In this document: piece after piece, positions 1 through 8,765 of the stretch
Layout of the letters: each line of letters starts with the position of its first letter
Position numbering within the stretch: position 1 is the stretch's first letter
Source of the DNA: Paracoccaceae bacterium
GTDB lineage: Bacteria; Pseudomonadota; Alphaproteobacteria; Rhodobacterales; Rhodobacteraceae
DNA: 40,893 bases
NCBI GenBank assembly: GCA_029862205.1
Contig: JAOTXT010000037.1
Span: forward strand, 1 to 40,893
Reading direction: 5' to 3'
The notes under the pieces: model-generated
Databases searched by the model: none
Told to the model about the DNA's origin: nothing
What the model saw: only the letters and a program-made list of their open reading frames with translations
Program-made: the position numbers and the translations under genes

Positions 1-240
1 TCGGTCGTGGCTCTTTGCTTCCCGGATTTCTGTCTCATCTCCACTCCATGATGGTTACGATGAGCCAGAAATCCTCCGTTAGCCAATCACCTCAATGCGA
101 CCCATAGGCGCTGACGTGGGACAAGCGGACATTAACCTGGGTGCCCGAATGCTGCGGTCGCGTTCCCGTTTTCTGCCATTTGCCGCAATTGCGAGATCAA
201 CCAAACGACCAAGGTCAGGTTGCGGACTTTTCTGCCGTTT

Positions 241-307
241 GCGCAAAGTGCCTCAATGTCCGGTTCAATCCCGATTGCAGACGTAGGGTGTATTTCTCGA
301 TTGTGCC
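241..307 (+). repeat. Interspersed repeat, copy A (right half only)
   Basis: A partial copy of the repeat family described at 5321-5552. Bases 249-278 are identical over 30 bp to bases 5494-5523, and the similarity continues imperfectly to about 307. No credible gene was found in 1-397; the short open frames here are by-products of the repeat. The rest of this stretch holds nothing I recognise. Confidence 0.7.
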
Positions 308-397
308 AAAAGCACGCGCTCAGGCCGTCCCGCGATTCATGCATCTGGGACCTCAGGCGTCGTCAACTAACTCAGCATAGTAATCGGTCCGCAGTTG

Positions 398-1498
398 TCA
401 CTCGGGTGGCGACGTAGGCGAGATTGAGCCTCTTCGGATTGGCGAGCCTTGTGCGAGCCTTTCAGTTGTTTCCTGGGCAAGCGCCGCGATCAGATCTGCC
501 GCTGGCAGAGATCGTGCGAGGCAGGCCGACTGGCCGGCGAACAGTAGCATCGCGTCGGCATCGCCGGCATCCTCAAGCGGATCGGTGAGGTCAAGCTGCG
601 TGGGAAATGGTTGGGGGGCTCCCTCAACCTCCTCTAGTACGTCGAAAAGCCGGTTACGGATCATGCGAGCGGGGCGGCCGCTTTGTTTGTGCGAAATCCG
701 CGTGCTGGTGTCCGTCGCCTCGGCGACGACCTGGCGATACGCCTCCGGGACATTTGCTTCGGGGCAACGTAGGAAGGCCGAGCCGATCTGTACCGCCGAG
801 GCGCCAAGCATGAATGCGGCGGCAATACTTCGCCCCTCCGCAATGCCGCCGGCTGCAACGACCGGGAGTTCCACGGCGTCGACGATCTGGGGAAGGAGAG
901 AGAACAGGCCTGCCTGGCCTGATGCATCGACACCTGTGAACGTGCCACGATGCCCTCCCGCCTCGAGGCCTTGAGCGATCACCACATCGGCGCCCGCCAG
1001 CTCGACGAGACGGGCTTCCTCGACTGTGGTGGCCGAGGCTACGACGGTGATGCCAGCAGCCTTAAGCTCCGCGACGACGGCTCGATTCTCGATTCCAAAG
1101 TGAAAACTGACCACGTCTGGACGCGCCGACGCTAGGACCTCGATATGCTCTGCTGGGAGCGCGCCGATAGAAGCCGATGGCCGGGGACGTGAGCCGAGCC
1201 CCTTCGACTCCCATTCAGCCGTAATTGCGCGCCTTGCTCCAGCACCGGTGCGGAACGGGTCACCAGTGTGGGGCCAGAGCGGATAGCTCACATTCAGCCC
1301 TCTGCCGCCCCGAGCCCGGACATCATCAATTCGTTCGCGGGCTGCGTTTGAATCGAGACCCCACATACCGATGCCACCAAGTCCACCAGCCCGCCCTACA
1401 GCCGCCGCGAGCGCAGGCGTCGCAACTCGGTCCATAGGCGCCTGAAAAATGGGCCACTCAAGTCCGAGCCGGTCGGTCAGGTCGTTTCTTGGCCACAC
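398..1498 (-). CDS. NAD(P)H-dependent flavin oxidoreductase / nitronate monooxygenase family
   Basis: An FMN-dependent TIM-barrel protein of the 2-nitropropane dioxygenase family; members oxidise alkyl nitronates or act as flavin reductases in the cytoplasm. The N-terminus carries the family signature (WPIFQAPM, then the Gly-rich GGLGGIGMWG). The hallmark GLEAGGHRG phosphate/FMN loop lies mid-protein, followed by PVVAAGGIAEG and the LGASAVQIGSAFL segment that completes the FMN site. About 366 residues, normal for the family. I prefer the GTG at 1498, which has AAGGGA about 7 nt upstream and begins at the conserved WPRND block. A longer frame opens at ATG 1555, but its extra 19 residues do not look conserved. 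It stands alone between repeat-bearing spacers, so its physiological substrate cannot be inferred. Confidence 0.9.
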   Translation of the reverse strand: MWPRNDLTDRLGLEWPIFQAPMDRVATPALAAAVGRAGGLGGIGMWGLDSNAARERIDDVRARGGRGLNVSYPLWPHTGDPFRTGAGARRAITAEWESKGLGSRPRPSASIGALPAEHIEVLASARPDVVSFHFGIENRAVVAELKAAGITVVASATTVEEARLVELAGADVVIAQGLEAGGHRGTFTGVDASGQAGLFSLLPQIVDAVELPVVAAGGIAEGRSIAAAFMLGASAVQIGSAFLRCPEANVPEAYRQVVAEATDTSTRISHKQSGRPARMIRNRLFDVLEEVEGAPQPFPTQLDLTDPLEDAGDADAMLLFAGQSACLARSLPAADLIAALAQETTERLAQGSPIRRGSISPTSPPE

Positions 1499-1671
1499 TG
1501 TACAGTCCCTTCCAAACGGCAAAACAGTAAAACAAAATCCGAATTGGAGCGCCATTGCTCAACATTGCATCCAAGCTAATTCCGTGCGAGCCAAATTTTC
1601 ACGCTGGTCAATCTTAACCTGCCGCAAAGCGGAACAGAGGCGGACCCATCATCCGAAGGTTTCCATCTTCC

Positions 1672-1911
1672 GCATCGGGTCAGGAATACGTGCAGCGCGG
1701 GTTAACTGAGAGTCCGAGTTGCTCCGAATAGCGGCCATTCGAATGCGGTGCAGCATTCGGTCGATTGGGCTCAAAGCCGGCCTTCGCTGCGAGGGCTAAA
1801 TCGTTCGTGGGTCCGTGCCAGCGCAGCGGGTCTTATCCTCCATCTGCGCAAAATGTCAGATGCCCCGCTCGGTCCCGACTTCTGCTTTAGAAGCTACATC
1901 GAGAAAGTGCC
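1672..1911 (+). repeat. Interspersed repeat, copy B (full length)
   Basis: A full-length copy of the repeat. It runs from a GGGTCAGGAATACG-type start, through the ATTCGAATGCGGTGCAGCAT block and the TTGGGCTCAAAGCCGGCCTTCG block, to the AAAATGTCAGATGC...GAGAAAGTGCC end. It is more diverged in its right half than copy D. It sits in the spacer between the flavin oxidoreductase and the sulfotransferase. Bases 1912-2159 after it become markedly AT-rich towards the sulfotransferase start and hold no gene. Confidence 0.75.
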
Positions 1912-2159
1912 GAGCCCGCACGGAGCCAAGGTCCCAGACAGTCGGTGAATCTATGCTCGACGAAATTCCAAATGCCCAGATATCGGCATTTCATTGGTAA
2001 TTCTGAATTAGTCAATTGTTTCGAGATTTTTGATGTCGGACAGAATTGAGCGGTTTCTATCTTCTTCGCTGGGAGATTCTGATTTATATTTAATTTATGC
2101 GCTCATCAAGAATGATTATTTGATGATGCTCCTGGTCTTTTTTTGTAAGAGTGACGGGA

Positions 2160-3029
2160 ATGGTTCAAATCAATCTCCGCGCATTGCGACGTAGTGCGGG
2201 CTTGCACAAGCGGGCGGCCCGGTACGCGATGAGAGAATTGGAATTGAACCGGTTATTCCGACCGCGGCGTATCGATCTATGCTGTTGCGGTTTGTCAAAG
2301 TCTGGCACCCACTCGATTGCCGGGATGTTCGGCCGGTATCGGAGCCAACATCACCCGGATCGGAATGTCCGGGTTCCCTTGTCCATTTCTCTGATAAAGG
2401 GTGAAATCAGCGTCGCGAAAGCGTCGTCTACGCTTGGTAAGCGTGACCGAAAGTTGTGGCTTGAGATGGAGTCATCAACGCTGACCGGCATCCTTGTCGA
2501 GCCGCTCATGGATGCGTGCCCAGGCAAACGGTTCATTCTGACAATTCGAGACGTCTTTTCATGGAGTGAATCCTGGCTGGATCACAACATTAACCGCCCG
2601 CCCGGCCCCAAGTCTCAATTCGCTGCGTTGGATCGGACACGCTTACGCGCAGACGAGATTGCGCCGGGGCCTCACGATGCCCCGCTGATCGAACTGGGGT
2701 TTCCATCTTTGGCATGCTTCTTTCAGATGTGGGCGGAGCACAATTCTCGGATCCTCGACGTCGTGCCGCCTGATCGTCTCTTCGTACTGAAGACGGCCGA
2801 CATCAATGAGCGGCTAGACGAAATCGCGCGTTGGGCCGGTGTAGAACGAGATATGCTGTGCGGTGACAGGACGTGGCTCGCAAAGGCGCCGGTGAAGCAC
2901 CATGTCCTCAGCAAGCTGGACCCGAATTACGTTCAGGACAGCGCCGAGCGGTTTTGCGGTTCTTTGATGGATCGTTTCTTTGACGGCTTGGCGGCCTCTG
3001 AATATTTTGAGCGACACCAGGCGCGATAG
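2160..3029 (+). CDS. Sulfotransferase-like protein
   Basis: A probable PAPS-dependent sulfotransferase, moving sulfate to an unknown acceptor. Near residue 45 there is a 5'-phosphosulfate-binding-type loop, GLSKSGTHSI, equivalent to PKSGTT in the family. Near residue 125 the IRDVFSWSESW segment matches the 3'-phosphate-binding Arg...Ser motif. A TADINERLDEIARW segment near the C-terminus resembles the usual KYEDL-to-helix region. About 289 residues from ATG 2160; a GTG at 2151 is an alternative, and neither has a strong ribosome site. The upstream 150 bp are AT-rich, unlike neighbouring DNA. There is no adjacent glycan, lipid or PAPS-synthesis gene, so the acceptor is unknown. The fold assignment is fairly secure and the activity is inferred. 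Confidence 0.72.
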   Translation: MVQINLRALRRSAGLHKRAARYAMRELELNRLFRPRRIDLCCCGLSKSGTHSIAGMFGRYRSQHHPDRNVRVPLSISLIKGEISVAKASSTLGKRDRKLWLEMESSTLTGILVEPLMDACPGKRFILTIRDVFSWSESWLDHNINRPPGPKSQFAALDRTRLRADEIAPGPHDAPLIELGFPSLACFFQMWAEHNSRILDVVPPDRLFVLKTADINERLDEIARWAGVERDMLCGDRTWLAKAPVKHHVLSKLDPNYVQDSAERFCGSLMDRFFDGLAASEYFERHQAR

Positions 3030-3143
3030 TGCGGCCTGCAGCGCCGATCGCATCGTGTTGTGCGGTCGAATGAGCATGGCAGGGCACGCAGATGAAGATT
3101 GAGGCAACCAGTCTTCGGGCAAAACCCGGTCCGAATCTATAAT

Positions 3144-3390
3144 GGGTAAAGAACACGCGTAGAGCACATCGGTTAAACGTCCGGCCTGTCGCGCATTGCC
3201 GCCATTCGAATGCAGCGCAGCATCTGTCAGTTTGGGCTCCAAGCCGACCTTCGCCGCATCCGCAAAACCGACCGTTTGCGCGCTTCCTCTAGACGTCGGC
3301 TGTGCTCAGACGAAGCGGCCGCTTAGTCAACGTTCTCAAATGTCGGGTTTGATCCCGTTTGCTGCCTTTAAGGCTACGTCGAGAAAATCC
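3144..3390 (+). repeat. Interspersed repeat, copy C (full length)
   Basis: A full-length copy in the spacer between the sulfotransferase and the 3' end of the cyclase gene. It contains CCATTCGAATGCAGCGCAGCAT, TTTGGGCTCCAAGCCGACC and, after a CAGACGAAGCGGCC block, AAATGTCGGGTTTGATCCCG followed by GCTACGTCGAGAAAATCC. The order and spacing match copies B and D. The remainder of 3030-3452 holds no gene. Confidence 0.75.
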
Positions 3391-3452
3391 CAATCGAAGA
3401 CCAAGCACCACCTCGTGAGCAAATAGATGGTTTTCTTAGATGAATGGTAGTC

Positions 3453-5195
3453 TCACGATGCCTGAGCTACGGCCTTCAAGCGTGGCAAGCCTGCCTCCAC
3501 CAAGCGGTTGATCAATTGGCGTTTTACGTCGCGATCCCGATAGAACTCGTTCGCTTGAATAAACGCCGTGGACAGGTTGGGCGCCGCTGCGATCGCCTCT
3601 TCGACTATCACTCGCGCACGCTCAAGTTCGCCGAGTGCAACGCGCGATGCCGCCCGATAAAGCCGCGAGCGACGGGTCTGAAATGTCAAGTCGCGCGCTG
3701 CATCCAATGAATCTTCATGGCGCTCAAGTGCGTAGAGCGCCGCAACCCGCTCCTCAACGCACCAGACAGGCAGGAACGGATCCAGCGCCTCCGCATCCTC
3801 GAGTAGTTCCATCGCGTGTTTTGGCTCGCCCGCAAACGTATAGAACGCAGCCGAGCGCGCCTTGATGTAAGCGTCGGACGGGCTCAGCGACATTGCCTTT
3901 TCATGATAGCGCCGGGATGCGTCGAAATTCCCGCGCTGCATCAAAATTGAACCCATTATGCGGTTTGCCTCAGGATCATTCGGATCAAGTTCAAGCGCAC
4001 GCTGCGTGCGGTTCTGCATGTCGTCCCATTCCCAACCAGGATAGCCCGCTCGGGCGCAGACCCACATCGCATGGGGGCGCGCAAAATTTGGATCGGCATC
4101 AATTGCGCGTTCAAACCAGCCAACCGCCTCTCTAAGATTCTCATCAGTTACGCCGCCAAGCCTGTGAAATTCTAAGCCGCGCAAATGAAACTCATAGGCA
4201 GTCATGGACTCGGGCTTGAGGCGCCTTGCTGCAACGATGTCACTCTCTTCGATCCTTCCCAGCATCGTCGAGGCTATGTGCGATACCAATTCATCCAAGC
4301 CGTCGACGAGCTCATTGAAGGTCTGGCTAACGCGATTGCTCCACACCAGGGTTCCACCGTCAGTCTCTGTCAGCGACAGCGATAAGCGAACGCGGTCACC
4401 GAACTCACGGATTGAGCCGGTGAGGATATAGCGCACTCCCAGTCGCTCGCCGAGGCTCTTCGGCTCCGCTTCCACGCCACCTAGCGCGCGTGTAGCCGAT
4501 CGCGAGGTGACAAATAGCTTATGGAACCGACCAAGCTCGAAGATCAGCTCCTCCGCGATACCTTCGGCCAGAAACTGTTGGTCCTCTTTGGCCGAATGGA
4601 CTTCAAAGGGCATCACCGCCAGCGAGTGAGGCCGTTTTTTAGATCTTGCCGAGCTTCGAGTTGGGGCAATCTGATATACATGGCGCTCAATCTCACCGCG
4701 CAAGCGATAGACCCGTATCGGCTCTCCAATGTTGTGGAATTTCTTCTCGCCCAGATCATCGAAAGAGTAGGGCGACGTTCTCCGGATCTGCTCAAATACG
4801 CCTGAGCTGAGCTCAACGGAGCCCACGTCAGCGGCTTGTTGGATTCTTGCTGCGACATTGATGCCATCGCCGATGAGATCGGAACCGTCCACCAAGACAT
4901 CGGCGAGATGAAGGCCAAAGCGCATCTGAAGCGGCGACTTGCTCTTCTGCTCAGCAAGAGCCAATGAGTCTCGAATACCGACGGCGCAATGGAGCGCGTT
5001 CATGGGACTGGCGAACTCGGCCAGAATTGCGTCACCCATTGTTTTGAACAGACGCCCGTCGGCATTGGCAATCTCGGCCTTCGCGATGCGTTTACAGCCG
5101 GCCATTCGTTCGGCCGTGCCTTCCTCATCCGCCTCCATGAGGCTGGAATAGCCGACCACGTCCGCTACCAGAATCGCCGCGAGCCGTCGCTTCAT
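3453..5195 (-). CDS. Class III adenylate/guanylate cyclase with TolB-like and TPR regions
   Basis: A nucleotide cyclase predicted to make cAMP from ATP. The catalytic domain occupies about residues 1-170: metal-binding Asp12 (LVADVVGYS) and Asp55 (KTMGDAILAEF), a base-reading Lys51, Asp110, and the transition-state Asn113/Arg117 (GDGINVAARIQ), so the site looks intact. Residues about 195-310 form a TolB/FlgO-like N-domain (LAVMPF, FLAEGIAEELI, YILTGSIR), followed by TPR-type helices to the C-terminus. This architecture is common in rhizobia and related Alphaproteobacteria, where many paralogues occur and their inputs are usually unknown. No membrane segment is visible. ATG 5195 is preferred over TTG 5210 because the conserved MKRRLAAILVADV block begins there. 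About 580 residues. Confidence 0.92.
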   Translation of the reverse strand: MKRRLAAILVADVVGYSSLMEADEEGTAERMAGCKRIAKAEIANADGRLFKTMGDAILAEFASPMNALHCAVGIRDSLALAEQKSKSPLQMRFGLHLADVLVDGSDLIGDGINVAARIQQAADVGSVELSSGVFEQIRRTSPYSFDDLGEKKFHNIGEPIRVYRLRGEIERHVYQIAPTRSSARSKKRPHSLAVMPFEVHSAKEDQQFLAEGIAEELIFELGRFHKLFVTSRSATRALGGVEAEPKSLGERLGVRYILTGSIREFGDRVRLSLSLTETDGGTLVWSNRVSQTFNELVDGLDELVSHIASTMLGRIEESDIVAARRLKPESMTAYEFHLRGLEFHRLGGVTDENLREAVGWFERAIDADPNFARPHAMWVCARAGYPGWEWDDMQNRTQRALELDPNDPEANRIMGSILMQRGNFDASRRYHEKAMSLSPSDAYIKARSAAFYTFAGEPKHAMELLEDAEALDPFLPVWCVEERVAALYALERHEDSLDAARDLTFQTRRSRLYRAASRVALGELERARVIVEEAIAAAPNLSTAFIQANEFYRDRDVKRQLINRLVEAGLPRLKAVAQAS

Positions 5196-5320
5196 CGAAA
5201 GCACCGTCAATATTGGATGGCGAAAGGTATACCGAGCAGAACCAATTTGCCAATTTGGTGGCGGCCGTGGCCAGATGGAGCGGCAATCCCTAGTTCGGGA
5301 GTTCTGAACGAATGGCTACA

Positions 5321-5552
5321 TCGGCATTGGGTCAGGAATACGCATAGCGCACGCTGACAGAGCGTTCGGTTTTCCCCAGATTGCTGCCGTTCGAACGCGG
5401 TGCAGCATCAGGTAGTTTGGGCTCGATGTCGCCCTTCGCTGCACCTCGCACGAAGGTCCGGAGAGCTCAGACGAACCTGCCGTCCAGCCAAGATGCCTCA
5501 ATGTCCGGTTCAATCCCGATTGCTGCAATAGGTGCTACGTCTCGAACGTGCC
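5321..5552 (+). repeat. Interspersed repeat, copy D (full length, reference copy)
   Basis: The best-preserved copy. In order: GGGTCAGGAATACGCATAGC; CCGTTCGAACGCGGTGCAGC; TAGTTTGGGCTCGATG followed by CCTTCGCTGC; GCTCAGACGAACCTGCCGTC; GCCTCAATGTCCGGTTCAAT followed by CCCGATTGCTGC; and GCTACGTCTCGAACGTGCC. Parts of this order recur in copies A, B, C, E and F in the same orientation. The 5196-5738 spacer holds no gene I can support; short open frames across it coincide with repeat blocks on both strands. Confidence 0.8.
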
Positions 5553-5738
5553 ATCTCGACCCTCCTTCAGCCAGTCGATCATTACCATCAAACCGGCTGC
5601 GAAAGTGGGGAGCAGGTCATTGTCTCACCAAGTCGTTATCAACTTCTCCCGTCGTGTGGCTGGGGAGAGCGTGGGCCAGTATTTCCGAACCTTTGCGATC
5701 TTGTATGGCATCTCATTTCCCCGTCGAGGCCGCCGGGC

Positions 5739-6869
5739 TCAGTCGATCAGTGCGAGCAGGCCCGCCATGATCCGGCCGCGGGTCGCGAGCGTGGGCACGA
5801 AGATGTGCTCGCCGAGTGTGTGGATGCCGTCGCCCTCAACACCTAGTCCGTCTAGCGTCGGGATGCCCATTGCCCCGGTGAAGTTGCCATCGGAGCCGCC
5901 ACCCGCGCTCTCGTGACGGAAGCCTGTGCCAACCTGGCTAGCAAGATCACGGGCTATCTCGACGAGCCGCATGGTGCCGGCGCCTGGCTCCCAGACCGGG
6001 CGAGTGACGCCGCGCTGCACCTCGAACGTGACCTCCGCGTCCGCATCTGCGAGCGCGAGGATCTGCTCGATTCCACGGTCGAGATCAGACTGGCGCTTGG
6101 CCATGCTCAAGACCTCGGCCTCGGCCAGCGAGGAGACGCAGTTGACCCAGTGTCCGGCATGGAAGACGCCGACCGAGAATGTACAGTCCTCAGTGGTCAT
6201 GTCCTCGATCTGAAGGATGCGGCGCGCCATCTCGCGGATCGCTGAGCGGCCCTTCGACAGCTGCGCCCCGGCGTGGCTCGGGCGGCCGCGGGTCGCAAGG
6301 TTGAACCGTGCGATTGCGTATCTGCCGGAGACAACACCGCCGTCCCGGCGCCCGGGCTCAGGTACCAGCACGGCACGGGCGCGGGCGGCCTCGGCCTCGA
6401 TCAACCCGCGCATTCCGGGGGTGCCGATCTCCTCGTCCGGGGTGAAAAGCACAGTCACCGGCAGCTTCGTCTCGATTCCGGCCCGGGCGAGTTGGCGGAG
6501 CGCCTCGAGCGCGAGATAATTGCCACCCTTCATGTCGCAGATGCCGGGACCGTAGCAGTGCTCGCCCTTGCGCCGAAATGGCAGCGCCTCAAGCGTGCCA
6601 ACCGGGTGGACGGTGTCGAGATGGCCGAGAACGAGGATGCCGGGTTCGCCTATCTGTTTGTGGGGGAAACGCGCACGCACGCTGTCTCCGAGACCCATTC
6701 GGCCGGGGATGCGTTCAATTTGCACCCCCATGGCGGCGAAGTCGTGTGCGGCGAGGTCCATCATCCGGTTCACTGCCCCCGCATCCGAGGTCGGGCTCTC
6801 GCATTCAACCCAGGGCCGGAGCCCTGCCAACATCTCCTCGGCGTCGAACGGCAGGGCGGTGATGTCCAT
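5739..6869 (-). CDS. M20 family metallopeptidase, glutamate carboxypeptidase (CPG2)-like
   Basis: A two-zinc M20 hydrolase that would remove a C-terminal Glu or other amino acid from an acyl or peptidyl substrate. The zinc ligands and catalytic residues are visible in order: GHLDTVHP (His and catalytic Asp), GPGICDMKGG (bridging Asp), TPDEEIG (catalytic Glu plus Glu ligand), EPGRRDG, and the C-terminal His in GDGIHTLGEH. A dimerisation/lid region follows the RGRPSHAGAQ segment. 376 residues, normal for the CPG2 group. The start at 6869 has GGAGA nearby and begins with a typical MDI...PFDAEEMLAGL region. The gene stands alone between repeat copies D and F. There is no export signal, so it is likely cytoplasmic. 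It is separate in position from the catabolic cluster beginning at 16 kb, although two further M20 enzymes occur there. Confidence 0.9.
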   Translation of the reverse strand: MDITALPFDAEEMLAGLRPWVECESPTSDAGAVNRMMDLAAHDFAAMGVQIERIPGRMGLGDSVRARFPHKQIGEPGILVLGHLDTVHPVGTLEALPFRRKGEHCYGPGICDMKGGNYLALEALRQLARAGIETKLPVTVLFTPDEEIGTPGMRGLIEAEAARARAVLVPEPGRRDGGVVSGRYAIARFNLATRGRPSHAGAQLSKGRSAIREMARRILQIEDMTTEDCTFSVGVFHAGHWVNCVSSLAEAEVLSMAKRQSDLDRGIEQILALADADAEVTFEVQRGVTRPVWEPGAGTMRLVEIARDLASQVGTGFRHESAGGGSDGNFTGAMGIPTLDGLGVEGDGIHTLGEHIFVPTLATRGRIMAGLLALID

Positions 6870-6990
6870 CGTCTCTTCTCCTTGCTTATGCCCGGTGCGG
6901 CGACTCTGGGGCAGCGGCTAGAATACGCGCTCATGCTTCCAGCATCCAAAGAGGACGCTCATGCAGGAATCCCTTAATGTCAGTTCCGCG

Positions 6991-7072
6991 GGACGAAGCT
7001 GCCATTTGAGCAATTTTTCGAATGCCCGGTTCACTCCCGATTGCTGCCTTTGAGGCTAGGGCAGGATTGTGC
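6991..7072 (+). repeat. Interspersed repeat, copy F (right half only)
   Basis: A partial copy beginning at GACGAAGCTGCC and continuing through GAATGCCCGGTTCACTCCCG, ATTGCTGCCTTTGAGGCTA and GGATTGTGC. It matches the right half of copies C and D. It lies in the short spacer between the M20 gene and the cysteine-repeat gene. Confidence 0.6.
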
Positions 7073-7147
7073 GAAAAACTAACAAACCGGCGATTCTGGG
7101 CGGGGCGAAGATCATGGTCAAAACAGGGCGTACGCTCATCCGCACAA

Positions 7148-8308
7148 TCAAGGCATGACGCACTCGCCGCCTTTCCTATTGAACGGACGATCACATTCCC
7201 AGTCGCTGCCTGAACGATCAAGATGGGCGTTCTTCGGAACTGCGACGGATGCGCAAAGCCCCCCTGCCTTCTGATACGCCCGGGAGCATTTCCACCCGCG
7301 GTCACGCGCTGACCCGACAAGAAAGGCGTTCGCAGGAAGTTCGATTGCAACGCAGGCAGCACCCGCCTGGCGATAACCTCTGATGCATTGCCACCCGTTC
7401 CCGTGACCAGCGTCGGTCAGGTATCCATGCTCCGGCACGCGGATTTCAGTACAGGTGCCCGCCGACTTTCGGTATCCCCGCTCGCAATCCCACCGCGTCC
7501 CGTATTTCGAGTAGATCGGGTAGGCGTTCGCAGGCACCTCGATCTGGCTGCAGGCGTCGCCAATCCTATTGAAACCGCGATCGCAAGCCCATCCCACGCC
7601 GTCGTCAACATTCGTCAGATATCCATTCGGTGGAGCGACAACCGCAGTGCATTCGTCGCCGGCCGCGCGATGTCCTCGCTTACATTTCCACCCCGGGCCA
7701 TAGACTGAGGCCGTGAGATAGCCATTCTCCGGAACGGCGATAGCTATGCAATTGCCATCTGCCGCGCGGTAGCCCCGGTTGCAACGCCAGCCAGACCCGT
7801 AGGACTCGTCATCAAGAAATCCATTCTCAGGAACGGGAACCGCAACGCAGTCTTCGCCGACTTTTCGATTTCCGCGCTCACACGCCCAGCTGTTTCCGGG
7901 CGCGGTCAAATACGCGTTGGCCGGAACTTCGATCTCGACGCAGCGACCGCCTGTCTCAACGTAACCGCGGCTGCACTCCCAACCGCGGCCATAGTCCGAA
8001 GCGGTGAGAAACGCATTCGGCGGAGCCAGGATTTTCACGCATGAGCCGTTGTTCGGCCGATATCCGGTGTCGCATCGCCAGCCATTGCCGTAGCTCTTCG
8101 CATGGGCGTTCTCCGGGATTCCGGCAGACGAACCAGCGGCGAAGCCCATGCTCTGTACCGCGATCAGCAACAGCGCGCCGATGTAAAGCGATGCGCGCGA
8201 GCACGCCTTGCCACTTTCAAGCACGCCAGAGCACCATTGCTTATCGAACGAATTTTGCTCGCGCTCGTCACTGGCGACCGACGCGTTTTCAGCTCGTTGA
8301 ATCGTCAT
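7148..8308 (-). CDS. Secreted/anchored protein with ten cysteine-pair repeats
   Basis: Function unknown. After a ~33-residue charged leader there is one hydrophobic segment (ASLYIGALLLIAVQS, about residues 40-55) that could be a signal anchor or signal peptide. The remaining ~325 residues are ten tandem repeats of about 30-33 residues. Each has the form [VAL]P-x-N-[AG]-[YFH]-L-...-G-x-W-x-C-x10-C, and the W-x-C-x10-C spacing is kept in all ten. This gives twenty cysteines, most simply ten disulfide-closed loops in the periplasm or at the surface. The repeats differ in sequence, so they are old duplications under selection for the pattern. The ATG at 8308 has GGAGG 9 nt upstream and lies inside the end of the preceding gene, suggesting coupled translation. 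A longer frame from 8422 would overlap that gene over most of its length. Confidence 0.8.
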   Translation of the reverse strand: MTIQRAENASVASDEREQNSFDKQWCSGVLESGKACSRASLYIGALLLIAVQSMGFAAGSSAGIPENAHAKSYGNGWRCDTGYRPNNGSCVKILAPPNAFLTASDYGRGWECSRGYVETGGRCVEIEVPANAYLTAPGNSWACERGNRKVGEDCVAVPVPENGFLDDESYGSGWRCNRGYRAADGNCIAIAVPENGYLTASVYGPGWKCKRGHRAAGDECTAVVAPPNGYLTNVDDGVGWACDRGFNRIGDACSQIEVPANAYPIYSKYGTRWDCERGYRKSAGTCTEIRVPEHGYLTDAGHGNGWQCIRGYRQAGAACVAIELPANAFLVGSARDRGWKCSRAYQKAGGLCASVAVPKNAHLDRSGSDWECDRPFNRKGGECVMP

Positions 8309-8504
8309 CTTTCGGAGCCTCCGTTGCCTTCCTGATCCCCGCGCGCTTCCTATCGCTGGCCTCCTTGGCCAGTCGGAGTGCCCGCAATTTCGCGGTTTGT
8401 TCTGCGCGCTCTTGAAGGGCAATTTCGTGCTCGAGCCGCGCGCGCTTGGCTTGCCGCTCCCTTGCGGCAGACTGCATCTCGGCCCGTGTCTTGGCGGCGG
8501 TCAT
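8289..8504 (-). CDS. Small basic, helix-rich protein of unknown function
   Basis: A 71-residue protein made almost wholly of Ala, Arg, Lys, Glu and Gln, and predicted to be one or two long amphipathic helices (TRAEMQSAARERQ, then EIALQERAEQTAKLRALRL). It has no cysteine and no membrane segment. AAGGA lies about 11 nt upstream of the ATG. Its last 20 nt overlap the start of the cysteine-repeat gene in another frame, which argues for a two-gene transcript. I recognise no family with certainty. The clean start, the coupling and the strong compositional pattern favour a real gene over a chance frame. Confidence 0.6.
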   Translation of the reverse strand: MTAAKTRAEMQSAARERQAKRARLEHEIALQERAEQTAKLRALRLAKEASDRKRAGIRKATEAPKDDDSTS

Positions 8505-8765
8505 GGCTTCAGAGATCCTTCGCTTATGTGGTCGGCATTTCTTCGGCTACGTTGGATAACGGACCTCATCGCTGCCTAAGGGATGCACCAGCGGTGGCGG
8601 CGGAGCGCCTCAACCACTGATCGAGCTTATGCCTCGAACGAAGCTCCGCTCGCCAGAACGTGTCGAGAAACGATACCTCGCTCGGGTGTGGCAATCCGAG
8701 GCCTGATGACGCGCACGCGCGGCGGCACGACGCTCGGGGGCAGTCGAGCTGGATCGAGACGCTGG

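Noticed and set aside
5316-5770. Several short open frames on both strands around copy D
   Set aside because: They coincide with interspersed-repeat blocks and similar peptides arise at every copy, so they are repeat by-products.
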